From Cupriavidus sp. D384 (GTDB lineage: Bacteria; Pseudomonadota; Gammaproteobacteria; Burkholderiales; Burkholderiaceae): DNA of 64,000 nucleotides. The stretch covers positions 35,881 through 99,880 of the forward strand of contig NZ_BBQI01000091.1 of NCBI RefSeq assembly GCF_001652915.1. Reading direction: 5' to 3'. The position numbers were made by a program, and so were the translations under genes. A model generated the notes under the pieces. That model saw only the letters and a list, made by a program, of their open reading frames with translations. It had not been told where the DNA came from and made no database searches. How positions within the stretch are numbered: position 1 is the first letter of the stretch; each line of letters opens with the position of its first letter. This document shows, piece by piece, positions 35,846 to 44,293 of this stretch.

Positions 35846-37252
35846 ATGAATTCCGCAAGCACCACGGTCCCCACGGATCTGACAAACGAGCGGCTGCCCT
35901 CCGGGCGGTTGCTGGCGCTGGGCCTGCAGCACGTGCTGGTGATGTATGCCGGCACCGTTGCCGTCCCGCTTATCGTCGGCGGCGCGCTCAAGCTCCCGAA
36001 GGACCAGCTGGCCTTCCTGATCAATGCCGACCTCTTCGCGGCGGGCCTGGCAACGCTGATCCAGGCCTTCGGATTCTGGAAGTTCGGCATCCGCATGCCC
36101 GTGATGATGGGCGTCACGTTCGCATCGGTGGCGCCAATGATCGCCATCGGCAACGATCCCAACGTGGGCCTGCTCGGCATCTATGGCGCGGTGATCGCGT
36201 CCGGGGTGTTCGGGATACTGATTGCGCCGATGATGGGGCGCATGCTTGGACTGTTTCCGCCCGTCGTCACGGGTACGGTGATCACGCTGATCGGCGTGTC
36301 GCTGATGCGCGTGGGCATCAACTGGGCCGGCGGCGGCCAGCCCACCACCCGCGCCGTGATCGACGGGGTGGTCAAGGAGGTGCCGAACCTGGCCTATGGC
36401 GATCTTGGCAACCTTGCCATCGCCGGCCTGGTGCTGGTGGTGGTGCTGTTGCTCACGCGCTTCGGCCGTGGCCTGGTGGCCAACTGCGCGGTGCTGCTGG
36501 GGATCATCATCGGCACGCTGGTGGCCATGGCCATGGGCAAGGTGTCGTTCGAAGGCCTGCATGAAGCCAGCTACGTGGCCGTCATCACGCCGCTGCACTT
36601 CGGCATGCCGACGTTCCAGCTGACCGCCGTGCTGTCGATGTGCATCGTCATGCTGATCACGCTGGTGGAATCCACCGGCATGTTCCTGGCCCTGTCGGAC
36701 ATCACCGGCCGCAAGCTGAGCACCAGGGACCTGACCGCCGGCCTGCGCGCCGACGGCCTGGGCACCGTGATCGGCGGCGTGTTCAACACGTTCCCGTACA
36801 CGTCGTTCTCGCAGAACGTGGGCCTGGTCACGGTGACCGGCGTGCGCTCGCGCTACGTGGCGGCGGCCGGCGGCGTGATCCTGATCGCCTTCGGCCTGTT
36901 CCCGAAGATGGCGCACGTGGTGGCTTCGGTGCCGCAGTTCGTGCTGGGCGGCGCGGGCATCGTGATGTTCGGCATGGTGGCAGCCACGGGTATCCGCATC
37001 CTGGGTGCCTGCGACTTCAACCGCAACCGCCACAACCTGTTCATCGTGGCGATTTCGATCGGCTTCGGCATGATCCCGACCCTGTCGCCGACGCTGTTCC
37101 AGTACCTGCCCAAGTGGACCGACCCGTTCACGCACAGCGGCATCGTGCTGGGCACGATCGTGGCCGTGGCGCTGAACCTGTTCTTCAACGGCATCCAGTC
37201 GGCCGAGGAAGCCATGCGCAGCGCCGCCGCGAACACCCACGGCACGGAGTAA
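35846..37252 (+). CDS. NCS2 family purine (urate/xanthine) permease
   Basis: The 468-residue membrane protein belongs to the nucleobase-cation symporter-2 family, with about 14 helices. The family signature is QNVGLVTVTGVRSRYV, preceded by FNTFPYTSFS; TM1 carries LGLQHVLVMYAGTVAVPL, and the acidic helix motif LVESTGMFLALSD is present. Surrounding urate genes indicate uptake of urate or xanthine with protons (UacT/XanQ/PucJ relatives). I start at MNSASTT, preceded by GAGGAGA. The direct-repeat array just upstream probably controls it. Exact substrate cannot be read from sequence. Confidence 0.93.
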   Translation: MNSASTTVPTDLTNERLPSGRLLALGLQHVLVMYAGTVAVPLIVGGALKLPKDQLAFLINADLFAAGLATLIQAFGFWKFGIRMPVMMGVTFASVAPMIAIGNDPNVGLLGIYGAVIASGVFGILIAPMMGRMLGLFPPVVTGTVITLIGVSLMRVGINWAGGGQPTTRAVIDGVVKEVPNLAYGDLGNLAIAGLVLVVVLLLTRFGRGLVANCAVLLGIIIGTLVAMAMGKVSFEGLHEASYVAVITPLHFGMPTFQLTAVLSMCIVMLITLVESTGMFLALSDITGRKLSTRDLTAGLRADGLGTVIGGVFNTFPYTSFSQNVGLVTVTGVRSRYVAAAGGVILIAFGLFPKMAHVVASVPQFVLGGAGIVMFGMVAATGIRILGACDFNRNRHNLFIVAISIGFGMIPTLSPTLFQYLPKWTDPFTHSGIVLGTIVAVALNLFFNGIQSAEEAMRSAAANTHGTE

Positions 37253-37270
37253 CGCCGCTTGCGAACCAGG

Positions 37271-37317
37271 AACAATTAACCCTCGACAATCGGACTCGAC
37301 AATTTCGCGCAGACAAT
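37271..37317 (+). promoter_or_regulatory. Four (G/A)ACAAT boxes with a 13-14-nt period before puuE
   Basis: AACAAT at 37271 and GACAAT at 37285, 37298 and 37312 are 14, 13 and 14 bases apart. They occupy about -118 to -72 relative to the start site predicted from the sigma-54 promoter downstream, where enhancer-binding proteins usually act. An inverted TTGTC occurs at 37339. Confidence 0.6.
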
Positions 37318-37362
37318 CCGCAACGCTTTGCGCGCCGTTTGTCAAGTCCTTCGGCGGAACTC

Positions 37363-37377
37363 TGGCACGCGCTTTGC
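37363..37377 (+). promoter_or_regulatory. Sigma-54 promoter of puuE-uraD
   Basis: TGGCAC-GCGCT-TTGC is an exact match to the sigma-54 core consensus TGGCAC-N5-TTGC, with GG and GC ten bases apart. The start site would be near 37389, leaving an 86-base leader before the puuE ATG. This ties allantoin breakdown to nitrogen supply through RpoN; the activator is not in the window. Confidence 0.72.
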
Positions 37378-37474
37378 GTAAGCCAGTGCGCTCCGGGTTC
37401 CGGCCAGGCCCTCGCCCGATCAAGCGGGTCGGGGGCAGCAGTTTGGATTTCTCTCCTGAAGCAGACACAACGAG

Positions 37475-38419
37475 ATGACACACGATAACTATCCACGCGA
37501 TCTCATTGGCTATGGCGCACAGCCACCGCACGCCCGCTGGCCGGGCGGTGCGCGTATCGCGCTGCAGTTCGTGCTCAATTACGAGGAAGGCGGCGAGAAC
37601 TGCGTGCTGCACGGCGACGCCGCATCCGAGCAGTTCCTGTCCGAGATCGTCGGCGCCGCGGCCTATCCCGCCCGGCACATGAGCATGGAAGGCATCTATG
37701 AATACGGCTCGCGTGCGGGCGTCTGGCGTATCCTGCGCGAGTTCGAACGCCGCAAGCTGCCGCTGACGATCTTCGGCGTGTCGATGGCCCTGCAGCGCCA
37801 TCCCGAGCTGACGCGCGCGTTCGTAGAGCTGGGCCACGAGATCGCCTGCCACGGCTGGCGCTGGATCCATTACCAGAACCTGGACGAAGCCACCGAGCGC
37901 GAGCACATGCGCATCGGCATGGAGATCATCAAGGAACTGACCGGCGAAATGCCGCTGGGCTGGTACACCGGCCGCGATAGCCCCAACACGCGCAAGCTGG
38001 TGGTGGAGCACGGCGGCCTGCTGTACGACGCCGACTACTACGGCGACGACCTGCCCTTCTGGACCGAAGTGGAAGTGACCGGCGGCGAGAAGAAGCCGCA
38101 CCTGGTGGTGCCGTACACGCTCGACTCCAACGACATGCGCTTTGCCACGCCGCAGGGCTTCAACACGGGCGAGCAGTTCTTCCAGTACCTGAAGGACGCG
38201 TTCGATGTGCTGTACGCCGAAGGCGACCCCAGCGGCCAGGACCAGCCGAAGATGCTGTCGGTGGGCATGCACTGCCGCCTGCTGGGCCGCCCGGGACGTT
38301 TCCGCGCGCTGCAGCGGTTCCTGGACTACGTGCAATCGCACGACAAGGTATGGATCTGCCGGCGCGTCGACATCGCGCGCCACTGGATCGACACCCACCC
38401 GTACCGGAGCCAGGCATGA
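37475..38419 (+). CDS. puuE: Allantoinase PuuE (polysaccharide-deacetylase fold)
   Basis: PuuE hydrolyses allantoin to allantoate and, unlike AllB-type enzymes, uses a polysaccharide-deacetylase fold. The 314-residue protein has FVLNYEEGGENC, the conserved YEYGSRAGVWR, HEIACHGWRWIHYQ and GWYTGRDSPNTRKL blocks that define the PuuE group. The uraD start overlaps its stop by four bases (ATGA), so allantoin formation and opening are coupled on one mRNA. A sigma-54 promoter and a (G/A)ACAAT array lie upstream. Allantoicase and ureidoglycolate lyase do not follow here, so later steps are encoded elsewhere. Confidence 0.95.
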   Translation: MTHDNYPRDLIGYGAQPPHARWPGGARIALQFVLNYEEGGENCVLHGDAASEQFLSEIVGAAAYPARHMSMEGIYEYGSRAGVWRILREFERRKLPLTIFGVSMALQRHPELTRAFVELGHEIACHGWRWIHYQNLDEATEREHMRIGMEIIKELTGEMPLGWYTGRDSPNTRKLVVEHGGLLYDADYYGDDLPFWTEVEVTGGEKKPHLVVPYTLDSNDMRFATPQGFNTGEQFFQYLKDAFDVLYAEGDPSGQDQPKMLSVGMHCRLLGRPGRFRALQRFLDYVQSHDKVWICRRVDIARHWIDTHPYRSQA

Positions 38420-38937
38420 GCCAGAACACCTACACCATCACCCAGCTGAATGCGATGCCCGAAGCCGAGTTCATCAAGGTACTCGGCGGCATCTACGAAC
38501 ACTCGCCGTGGTTTGCCGAAGCGGTCGCGAAGCAACGCCCGTTTGCCAACGCCGCCGAACTGGCCGCCGCGCTGCGCAGCGCGGTCGACGCAGCCGGCCA
38601 GGACGCCCAGGTCAAGCTGGTGCGCGCCCACCCGGAACTGGCCGGCAAGGCCGCGGTGCGCGGCGAACTGACCGCCGAATCCACGCGCGAGCAGGCCGGA
38701 GCCGGCCTGGACCAGTGCACGGCCGAGGAATTCCAGCGCCTGCAGGACCTGAACACGGCCTACAACCGCAAGTTCGGCTTCCCGTTCATCCTGGCCGTGC
38801 GCGGCTACGACCGGCACGGGATCATCGACGCTTTTGCAAGGCGTATCGAGAACGAGCCGGCGGTGGAGTTGCAAACATGCATCAACCAGATTCACCGCAT
38901 TGCGCAGTTCCGCCTGAACGACTTAGTATCCGCCTGA
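38416..38937 (+). CDS. uraD: OHCU decarboxylase UraD
   Basis: UraD decarboxylates 2-oxo-4-hydroxy-4-carboxy-5-ureidoimidazoline to S-allantoin, the third step after PuuD and UraH. The 173-residue helical protein shows the active-site His72 in RAHPELAGK, NTAYNRKFGFPF and ILAVRGYDR, all hallmarks of the family. The ATG overlaps the puuE stop (ATGA). It is split from uraH-puuD, which lie 4 kb away on the other strand, so the three-step conversion depends on two promoters. Confidence 0.95.
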   Translation: MSQNTYTITQLNAMPEAEFIKVLGGIYEHSPWFAEAVAKQRPFANAAELAAALRSAVDAAGQDAQVKLVRAHPELAGKAAVRGELTAESTREQAGAGLDQCTAEEFQRLQDLNTAYNRKFGFPFILAVRGYDRHGIIDAFARRIENEPAVELQTCINQIHRIAQFRLNDLVSA

Positions 38938-39008
38938 AAAAAAATCCACGGCAGTAAAGAGAGAGAGAAATTCAGGAACGTTCAGCGACTCAGCATCGCT
39001 GTAAAACA

Positions 39009-39069
39009 GGTACCTCGGCCGCGCCGGTTCGCACTGCACCGGCAGACTTCCGTGCACGGCCGGGGTACC
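39009..39069 (+). other. Long hairpin upstream of the first porin gene
   Basis: A 13-bp stem (39009-39021 with 39057-39069, one G-U pair) encloses a smaller stem GCCGGT/ACCGGC (39023-39028 with 39038-39043). It lies 77 bases before the porin ATG with no T tract after it, so it looks like a structured 5' leader rather than a terminator. The rest of the 209-bp gap shows nothing else clear. Confidence 0.5.
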
Positions 39070-39146
39070 ACGCAGAAGAAGACCCCGTCAGGGTCCCGGC
39101 ACACAAGAAAACGTTCTGAGCAGCATCACAACCACGGAGGTCTTAC

Positions 39147-40250
39147 ATGACGAAGCAGTACAAGCCGGCTCTCAAGCTGGCGGCAATCGCGGCTACCCTT
39201 TTTTCCGGCGCAGCCATGGCCCAGTCCAGCGTCACGCTGTACGGCCAGGCTGATATGTTCGTCGGCGGCATCAAGAACCCGGGCAGCAATGACCGTGCGT
39301 TCGTGGCCAACTCCGGGGGCATGCAAACCTCGTACTGGGGCATCAAGGGTACCGAGGATCTGGGTCTGGGCACGAAGGCCATCTTCGACCTGAACGGCTT
39401 CTTCCGCACCGACAGCGGCAGCGGCGGCCGTTTCAACGGCGACTCGATGTTCAGCCGTAACGCCTACGTCGGCCTGCAGAACGACCGCTACGGCGCCGTC
39501 AAGCTGGGCCGCAACACCACGCCGTACTTCGTGTCGACGATCCTGTTCAACCCGCTGGTTGACTCGTACGTCTTCAGCCCGATGATCTTCCACACGTACT
39601 TCGGCGCCAACAACGGCACCGTGTACGACCCGGGCATCATCGGCGATTCGGGCTGGAACAACTCGATCGTCTACTCGACGCCGAACTTCGGCGGCCTGAC
39701 CGCCAACTTCATCTACAGCTTCGGCGAATCGGCCGGCAACTCGAGCAAGAACAAGTGGGGCGGCAACGTGACCTACTTCTCGGGCCCGTTTGCGGCAACG
39801 CTGGCCTTCCAGCAGGTCAAGTTCGACAACACCCCGTTCGACCTGACCAACCCGCCGACCACGCCGAACGCGAATACGCCGTACATCGTTGGCTTCGACA
39901 AGCAATCGGCCGTGCAGGCTGGCGCGTCGTATGACTTCAAGATGCTCAAGGTCTTCCTGCAAGGCCAGTACATCAAGACCAACGTGAACGCCAACGCCAA
40001 CGGCGACATCAAGCACATCGACGGCCAAGGCGGCGTTTCGGTGCCGGTGGGCGCCGGCAACGTGCTTGCGTCGTACTCGTACGGCCGCGTGCTGAACGAA
40101 CTGTCGAGCTTCAAGCGCAACACGTTCGCGCTGGCGTACGACTACAACCTGTCCAAGCGCACCGACGTCTACGCTGCGTACTACTACGACAAGATCACGG
40201 GCCTCGAGCACGGCGACAGCTTCGGCGTGGGCGTCCGCCACAAGTTCTGA
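39147..40250 (+). CDS. Gram-negative porin (Porin_4 family)
   Basis: This outer membrane trimeric beta-barrel porin has a signal peptide (MTKQYKPALKLAAIAATLFS ending GAAMA before QSSVTLYGQ) and a C-terminal Phe in GVGVRHKF, needed for barrel assembly. The N-terminal SSVTLYGQADMFVGG and the conserved GTEDLGLGTKAIF and YDYNLSKRTDVYAAY place it in the beta-proteobacterial Porin_4 family. The 367 residues are normal. It lies 209 bases after uraD behind a structured leader and may serve uptake of purines or their products, though general diffusion is as likely. A terminator follows. Confidence 0.93.
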   Translation: MTKQYKPALKLAAIAATLFSGAAMAQSSVTLYGQADMFVGGIKNPGSNDRAFVANSGGMQTSYWGIKGTEDLGLGTKAIFDLNGFFRTDSGSGGRFNGDSMFSRNAYVGLQNDRYGAVKLGRNTTPYFVSTILFNPLVDSYVFSPMIFHTYFGANNGTVYDPGIIGDSGWNNSIVYSTPNFGGLTANFIYSFGESAGNSSKNKWGGNVTYFSGPFAATLAFQQVKFDNTPFDLTNPPTTPNANTPYIVGFDKQSAVQAGASYDFKMLKVFLQGQYIKTNVNANANGDIKHIDGQGGVSVPVGAGNVLASYSYGRVLNELSSFKRNTFALAYDYNLSKRTDVYAAYYYDKITGLEHGDSFGVGVRHKF

Positions 40251-40278
40251 TCCTGCTGTCGGCATCACCGCAGAACTG

Positions 40279-40305
40279 AAGCCTGCCCGTCGCGGCAGGC
40301 TTTTT
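40279..40305 (+). terminator. Intrinsic terminator after the first porin gene
   Basis: A 9-bp stem (AAGCCTGCC at 40279-40287 with 40294-40302) with a 6-nt loop runs into TTTTTC. It lies about 30 bases past the porin stop. Confidence 0.87.
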
Positions 40306-40489
40306 CTTGCGCGCAACAGTCTCTCTTGCGCCACAATGCTGCGCCGCAGCGCGGTCTTGCGCAGATGCAGCAGGATCGGAAGCCATTGCTCCATAGGCCG
40401 ATTCAATTGGCGACTCCCCCCCGTTCTACCTAGATTGGTCTTCCGGACTGTGTGCCGGACCACGTAAACCAGGACGAGTGAGGTGACGC

Positions 40490-40735
40490 ATGCGGCGCTA
40501 TGTGAAATCCCGATCGGAACTGATGGCCATCCTGAGCCAGTGCCTGGATAACAACCCGGAATGCGGTGAGGTGGAATTGCATGCGATGCGCGTGCATTCG
40601 CCGGACCACACCGGTTGCAACTGGAGCGCTGAGGTCGATTTTCGCCAGGACACCTTCGACGATCTGGCACAGCAGATGGCCGCGGCCCGTTCGATCATCG
40701 TGGTGATGCGGGAGCAGTACAACGTGTTGCAATAG
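40490..40735 (+). CDS. Small conserved-type hypothetical protein (81 aa)
   Basis: I do not recognise the family. The protein is 81 residues, soluble, acidic in the middle (NNPECGEVELHAMRVHSPDH, WSAEVDFRQDTFDDLAQQM) and ends AARSIIVVMREQYNVLQ. GAGGTGA lies six bases before the ATG, codon use is like that of its neighbours, and a strong terminator follows, so I take it as a real gene. It stands alone between the porin and maeB. The pattern of two short beta strands and a C-terminal helix suggests a compact domain; no function can be given. Confidence 0.72.
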   Translation: MRRYVKSRSELMAILSQCLDNNPECGEVELHAMRVHSPDHTGCNWSAEVDFRQDTFDDLAQQMAAARSIIVVMREQYNVLQ

Positions 40736-40826
40736 CCAGGAGTATTGGCTGGCGCGCACGCCAACCGTGCGTACTGACCCGCCGACGCGCTGACACCCCG
40801 GCAGACGTGCCAGCGCACCGACAAAA

Positions 40827-40861
40827 AAACCGGGCCGCGAGAGACTCTCGCGGCCCGGTTT
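40827..40861. terminator. Bidirectional terminator between the small gene and maeB
   Basis: A perfect 16-bp stem (40827-40842 with 40846-40861) with a 3-nt loop has an A run on one side and a T-rich stretch on the other. It sits between convergent genes and can stop both. Confidence 0.88.
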
Positions 40862-40909
40862 CCTTTTGCGACCATCAGATCTGCAAAACTCGCAGATCGG
40901 ATGCAGTGC

Positions 40910-43231
40910 TTAGCGGATCGCGCCAGCCTCCGCCACGGCCACGGCCGTCATGTTGACGATGCGGCGGGTGGTGGCCTGCGGGTTCAGGATGTGTACCGGC
41001 TTGGCGGCGCCCAGCAGGATCGGGCCCACCGTCACGCCCTGACCGCCCGTCATCTTGAGCAGGTTGAACGCGATGTTGGCGGCATCCAGCGTCGGCATGA
41101 CCAGCAGGTTGGCGCTGCCGGCCAGCTTGGTGGTCGGCAGGAAGTGGCGGCGCACGTCCTCGTCCAGCGCGGCGTCGCCCTGCATTTCGCCTTCCACTTC
41201 CAGTTCCGGCGCCACGCGCGCCAGGATCGCGGCTGCGTCGCGCATCTTGCGTGCCGACGGACGCGTGGACGAACCGAACATCGAGTGCGACATCATGGCC
41301 ACCTTCGGATGCAGGCCGAAGCGTGCGATTTCCTTGGCGGCCAGTTGCGTGATCGCGGCCAGTTCCTCGGCGCTCGGGTCATCGTTCACGAACGTGTCGG
41401 TGATGAACAGCGTGTGCTTTTCCAGCATCAGCGCGTTCATGGCGGCGAACACCTTGGCGTCCGGGGCCAGGCCGATCACGTCGCGCACGTGTTCGAGATG
41501 GGCCTCGAAGCGGCCGACGGTGCCGCACAGCAGCGCATCGGCGTCGCCCATGTGCATCAGCATCGTGCCGATCAACGTGTTCGAACGGCGCAGCGCCACC
41601 TTGGCCATGTCCGGCGTCACGCCATCGCGGCCACGCAGCGCGTGGTATTCCTCGTGATAGGCGCGATAGCGCGGATCGTCTTCCGGATTGATCAGTTCGA
41701 AGTCGACACCGGGGCGCAGGCGCAGGCCGGCCTTCTCGATGCGCATCTGGATCACGTGCGGACGGCCGATCAGGATCGGACGGGCCAGGCCTTCGTCCAC
41801 CACGCCCTGCACGGCGCGCAGCACGCGCTCTTCCTCGCCCTCGGCGTAGGCCACGCGCTTGGGCGCGGCCTTGGCGGCCGAGAACACCGGCTTCATGATC
41901 AGGCCGGTGTGGTAGACGTAGCTGGTCAGCTGCTGGCGGTAGGCTTCCAGGTCCTTGATCGGACGCGTCGCCACGCCCGACTCTTCCGCAGCCTTGGCCA
42001 CTGCCGGGGCGATCTTCTCGATCAGGCGCTGGTCGAACGGCGTGGGGATGATGTAGTCAGGGCCGAACTTCAGTTCGCGGCCGCCGTAGGCCGCAGCAAC
42101 GGCATCGTTCAGTTCGGCTTCGGCCAGCTCGGCGATGGCCTTCACGCAAGCCAGCTTCATTTCTTCCGTGATCTTCGTGGCGCCGCAATCGAGCGCGCCG
42201 CGGAAGATGTACGGGAAGCACAGCACGTTGTTCACCTGGTTCGGATAGTCCGAACGGCCGGTGGCGATGATGCAGTCCGGACGCGCGGCCTTGGCCACTT
42301 CCGGGCGGATTTCCGGTTCCGGGTTCGCCAGCGCCAGGATGATGGGCTTGTCGGCCATGGTCTTGACCATGTCGCCGCTCAGCACGCCCGCGGTGGAGCA
42401 GCCCAGGAAGACGTCGGCGTTCTTGACGATATCGGCCAGCGTGCGGTCGGCCGTGTCCTGCGCGTAACGGGCCTTGTTGGCTTCCATGTTCGCGTCGCGG
42501 CCCTGGAAGATCACGCCCTTCGAGTCGACCACGAAGACGTTCTCGCGCTTCACGCCCAGGCTCACCATGGTGTCCAGGCAGGCAATGGCGGCAGCGCCGG
42601 CGCCCGACACGGCCAGCTTGACCTTGGCGATGTCCTTGCCCACCACCTTCAGGCCGTTCAGCAGTGCCGCGGCCGAGATGATGGCCGTGCCGTGCTGGTC
42701 GTCATGGAAGACGGGGATGTTCATGCGCTCGCGCAGCTTCTTCTCGATGTAGAAGCACTCGGGCGCCTTGATGTCTTCCAGGTTCACGCCGCCCAGCGTG
42801 GGTTCCAGCGCGGCGACGATTTCCACGATCTTGTCCGGATCGCGCGCATCGAGTTCGATGTCGAACACGTCGATGCCGGCGAACTTCTTGAACAGGCAGC
42901 CCTTGCCTTCCATCACCGGCTTGCCGGCCAGCGGACCAATGTCGCCCAGACCCAGCACGGCAGTACCGTTGGTGATCACCGCCACCAGGTTGGCGCGCGA
43001 GGTGTACTCGGCGGCCATCGCGGGATCCTTGTGGATCTCCTCGCAGGCGTAGGCCACGCCCGGCGAGTAGGCCAGCGACAGGTCGCGCTGGTTGGACAGC
43101 GCCTTGGTGGCCGTTACCTGGATCTTGCCCTTGGTCGGGCTGCGGTGGTATTCCAGCGCGGCCAGACGCAGTTGCGCTTCGGGGCTGTTCGGGGCATGTT
43201 GCGGTGCATCACCGCTGGTCTTGCTGCTCAT
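40910..43231 (-). CDS. maeB: NADP-dependent malic enzyme MaeB (malic enzyme plus phosphotransacetylase-like domain)
   Basis: MaeB converts malate to pyruvate with CO2 and NADPH. The 773-residue protein has an N-terminal malic enzyme domain (LAYSPGVAYACEEI, GTAVLGLGDIGPLAGKPVMEGK, NIPVFHDDQHGTAII with the metal Asp pair, Rossmann AVSGAGAAAIACLD) through about residue 430. A C-terminal phosphate acetyltransferase-like domain follows (GEEERVLRAVQGVVDEG, GLHPKVAMMSHSMFGSS), thought to be regulatory and usually without PTA activity, sensing acetyl-CoA. This two-domain form is typical of proteobacteria. It is a single-gene unit. Confidence 0.96.
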   Translation of the reverse strand: MSSKTSGDAPQHAPNSPEAQLRLAALEYHRSPTKGKIQVTATKALSNQRDLSLAYSPGVAYACEEIHKDPAMAAEYTSRANLVAVITNGTAVLGLGDIGPLAGKPVMEGKGCLFKKFAGIDVFDIELDARDPDKIVEIVAALEPTLGGVNLEDIKAPECFYIEKKLRERMNIPVFHDDQHGTAIISAAALLNGLKVVGKDIAKVKLAVSGAGAAAIACLDTMVSLGVKRENVFVVDSKGVIFQGRDANMEANKARYAQDTADRTLADIVKNADVFLGCSTAGVLSGDMVKTMADKPIILALANPEPEIRPEVAKAARPDCIIATGRSDYPNQVNNVLCFPYIFRGALDCGATKITEEMKLACVKAIAELAEAELNDAVAAAYGGRELKFGPDYIIPTPFDQRLIEKIAPAVAKAAEESGVATRPIKDLEAYRQQLTSYVYHTGLIMKPVFSAAKAAPKRVAYAEGEEERVLRAVQGVVDEGLARPILIGRPHVIQMRIEKAGLRLRPGVDFELINPEDDPRYRAYHEEYHALRGRDGVTPDMAKVALRRSNTLIGTMLMHMGDADALLCGTVGRFEAHLEHVRDVIGLAPDAKVFAAMNALMLEKHTLFITDTFVNDDPSAEELAAITQLAAKEIARFGLHPKVAMMSHSMFGSSTRPSARKMRDAAAILARVAPELEVEGEMQGDAALDEDVRRHFLPTTKLAGSANLLVMPTLDAANIAFNLLKMTGGQGVTVGPILLGAAKPVHILNPQATTRRIVNMTAVAVAEAGAIR

Positions 43232-43439
43232 TCTGCTTGTCCGGAAAGAGAAGGCGAAAAAAATCGAGCAGCCATTCTAGCCCAGCCATCCCGAGCCGGA
43301 AGGCCTTTGCAATGGTCCGGACAGTGTTTTTACGGCGCGGAGGCGAAAAACGGCTTTTACCTTACGGTAGCGAATACGATTCGCCCCTCGGCGCGTCTTG
43401 CCGGTGGACGAATGTCGACGAATGCATGCCGGTTTTCCG

Positions 43440-44117
43440 CTACTTCTGGTCCTTCTGGACTTCCAGCGTGATGCGCTGCGGCCGTCCGCTTTCGCCCGGG
43501 AAATTGGCAAACGCGCTGCGGATCATGTAGGGCATCACGGCCGTCAGGTTGCCGCCCTCGGTGGTGTTGCGCGCCGTCACCTGGTAGACCCGCTTGCCGC
43601 TGGCCGCATCCTTGAAGAAGACCCTCAGGTTGGAGAACGTCACCGGCACATCGCGCACCACGGTCTGGGGCGGCCAGTAGCCCGGCCCCCAGCCATACGG
43701 CCCCCACGGCCGATACCAGCCATACGGCCCCCAGTACGGCCCGTACGGTCCATACCAGGGATCGGGGTAGACGGTTTCCGCCACGCGCACGAAGCCGGGG
43801 GCGGCGTCGTAGTCCATCGTCACCAGGTAACGTGCCTGCCTGGGCGGCGCCTGTTCGAAGCCGATGCCGGACAGGACCTGGGACAGCCACAGCTCGTAGG
43901 TCTGGCGATCAAGCTGCGCGTCCTGCTGCGGCGCGTGATCGAATGCGTAGGTACGCGGCGCGTCATTGCTCCATGCCGCGTCGCGGAACGCGGTCACCTC
44001 GGTGGTGACGGTGCTGGCGCAGCCCGACAGCCATAGCGCGCCCAGCGCCAGCCATACACCCAGGCCACCCCGGCCACGCTGCCTTCCCCAGGAAACCGCT
44101 GCTTGCCACATCGCCAT
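43440..44117 (-). CDS. DUF4136 family lipoprotein with Tyr/Gly/Pro/Trp-rich insert
   Basis: The 225-residue protein has a lipoprotein signal (ALGALWLSGC, lipid Cys33) and the DUF4136 fold: TYAFDHAPQQDAQLDRQTYE, LSQVLSGIGFEQAP, ARYLVTMDYDAAP and the final EVQKDQK region. Between the strands lies a low-complexity tract of PYGPYWGP-type repeats (about residues 122-151) rich in Tyr, Gly, Pro and Trp. Family members are envelope lipoproteins of unknown role. The N-terminal region before the hydrophobic core is longer than usual; a start at the second Met is possible. It is divergent from pepN. Confidence 0.85.
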   Translation of the reverse strand: MAMWQAAVSWGRQRGRGGLGVWLALGALWLSGCASTVTTEVTAFRDAAWSNDAPRTYAFDHAPQQDAQLDRQTYELWLSQVLSGIGFEQAPPRQARYLVTMDYDAAPGFVRVAETVYPDPWYGPYGPYWGPYGWYRPWGPYGWGPGYWPPQTVVRDVPVTFSNLRVFFKDAASGKRVYQVTARNTTEGGNLTAVMPYMIRSAFANFPGESGRPQRITLEVQKDQK

Positions 44118-44293
44118 ACCTCGTTATTTTTGGTTCGGTCACGTTTCCTCAGACACGATCGGGGCGGCCGAATTCCCACGCCGGCCCCGGTGCAACGCAG
44201 GCCTGAAACCGCTTGGCTACAATGGGGGCTTCAGGGCCGGTTCTCGCCGTTCAAGGCCCGCCGCCCCCGGTCACCCGAAGACAGGATCTCCCC

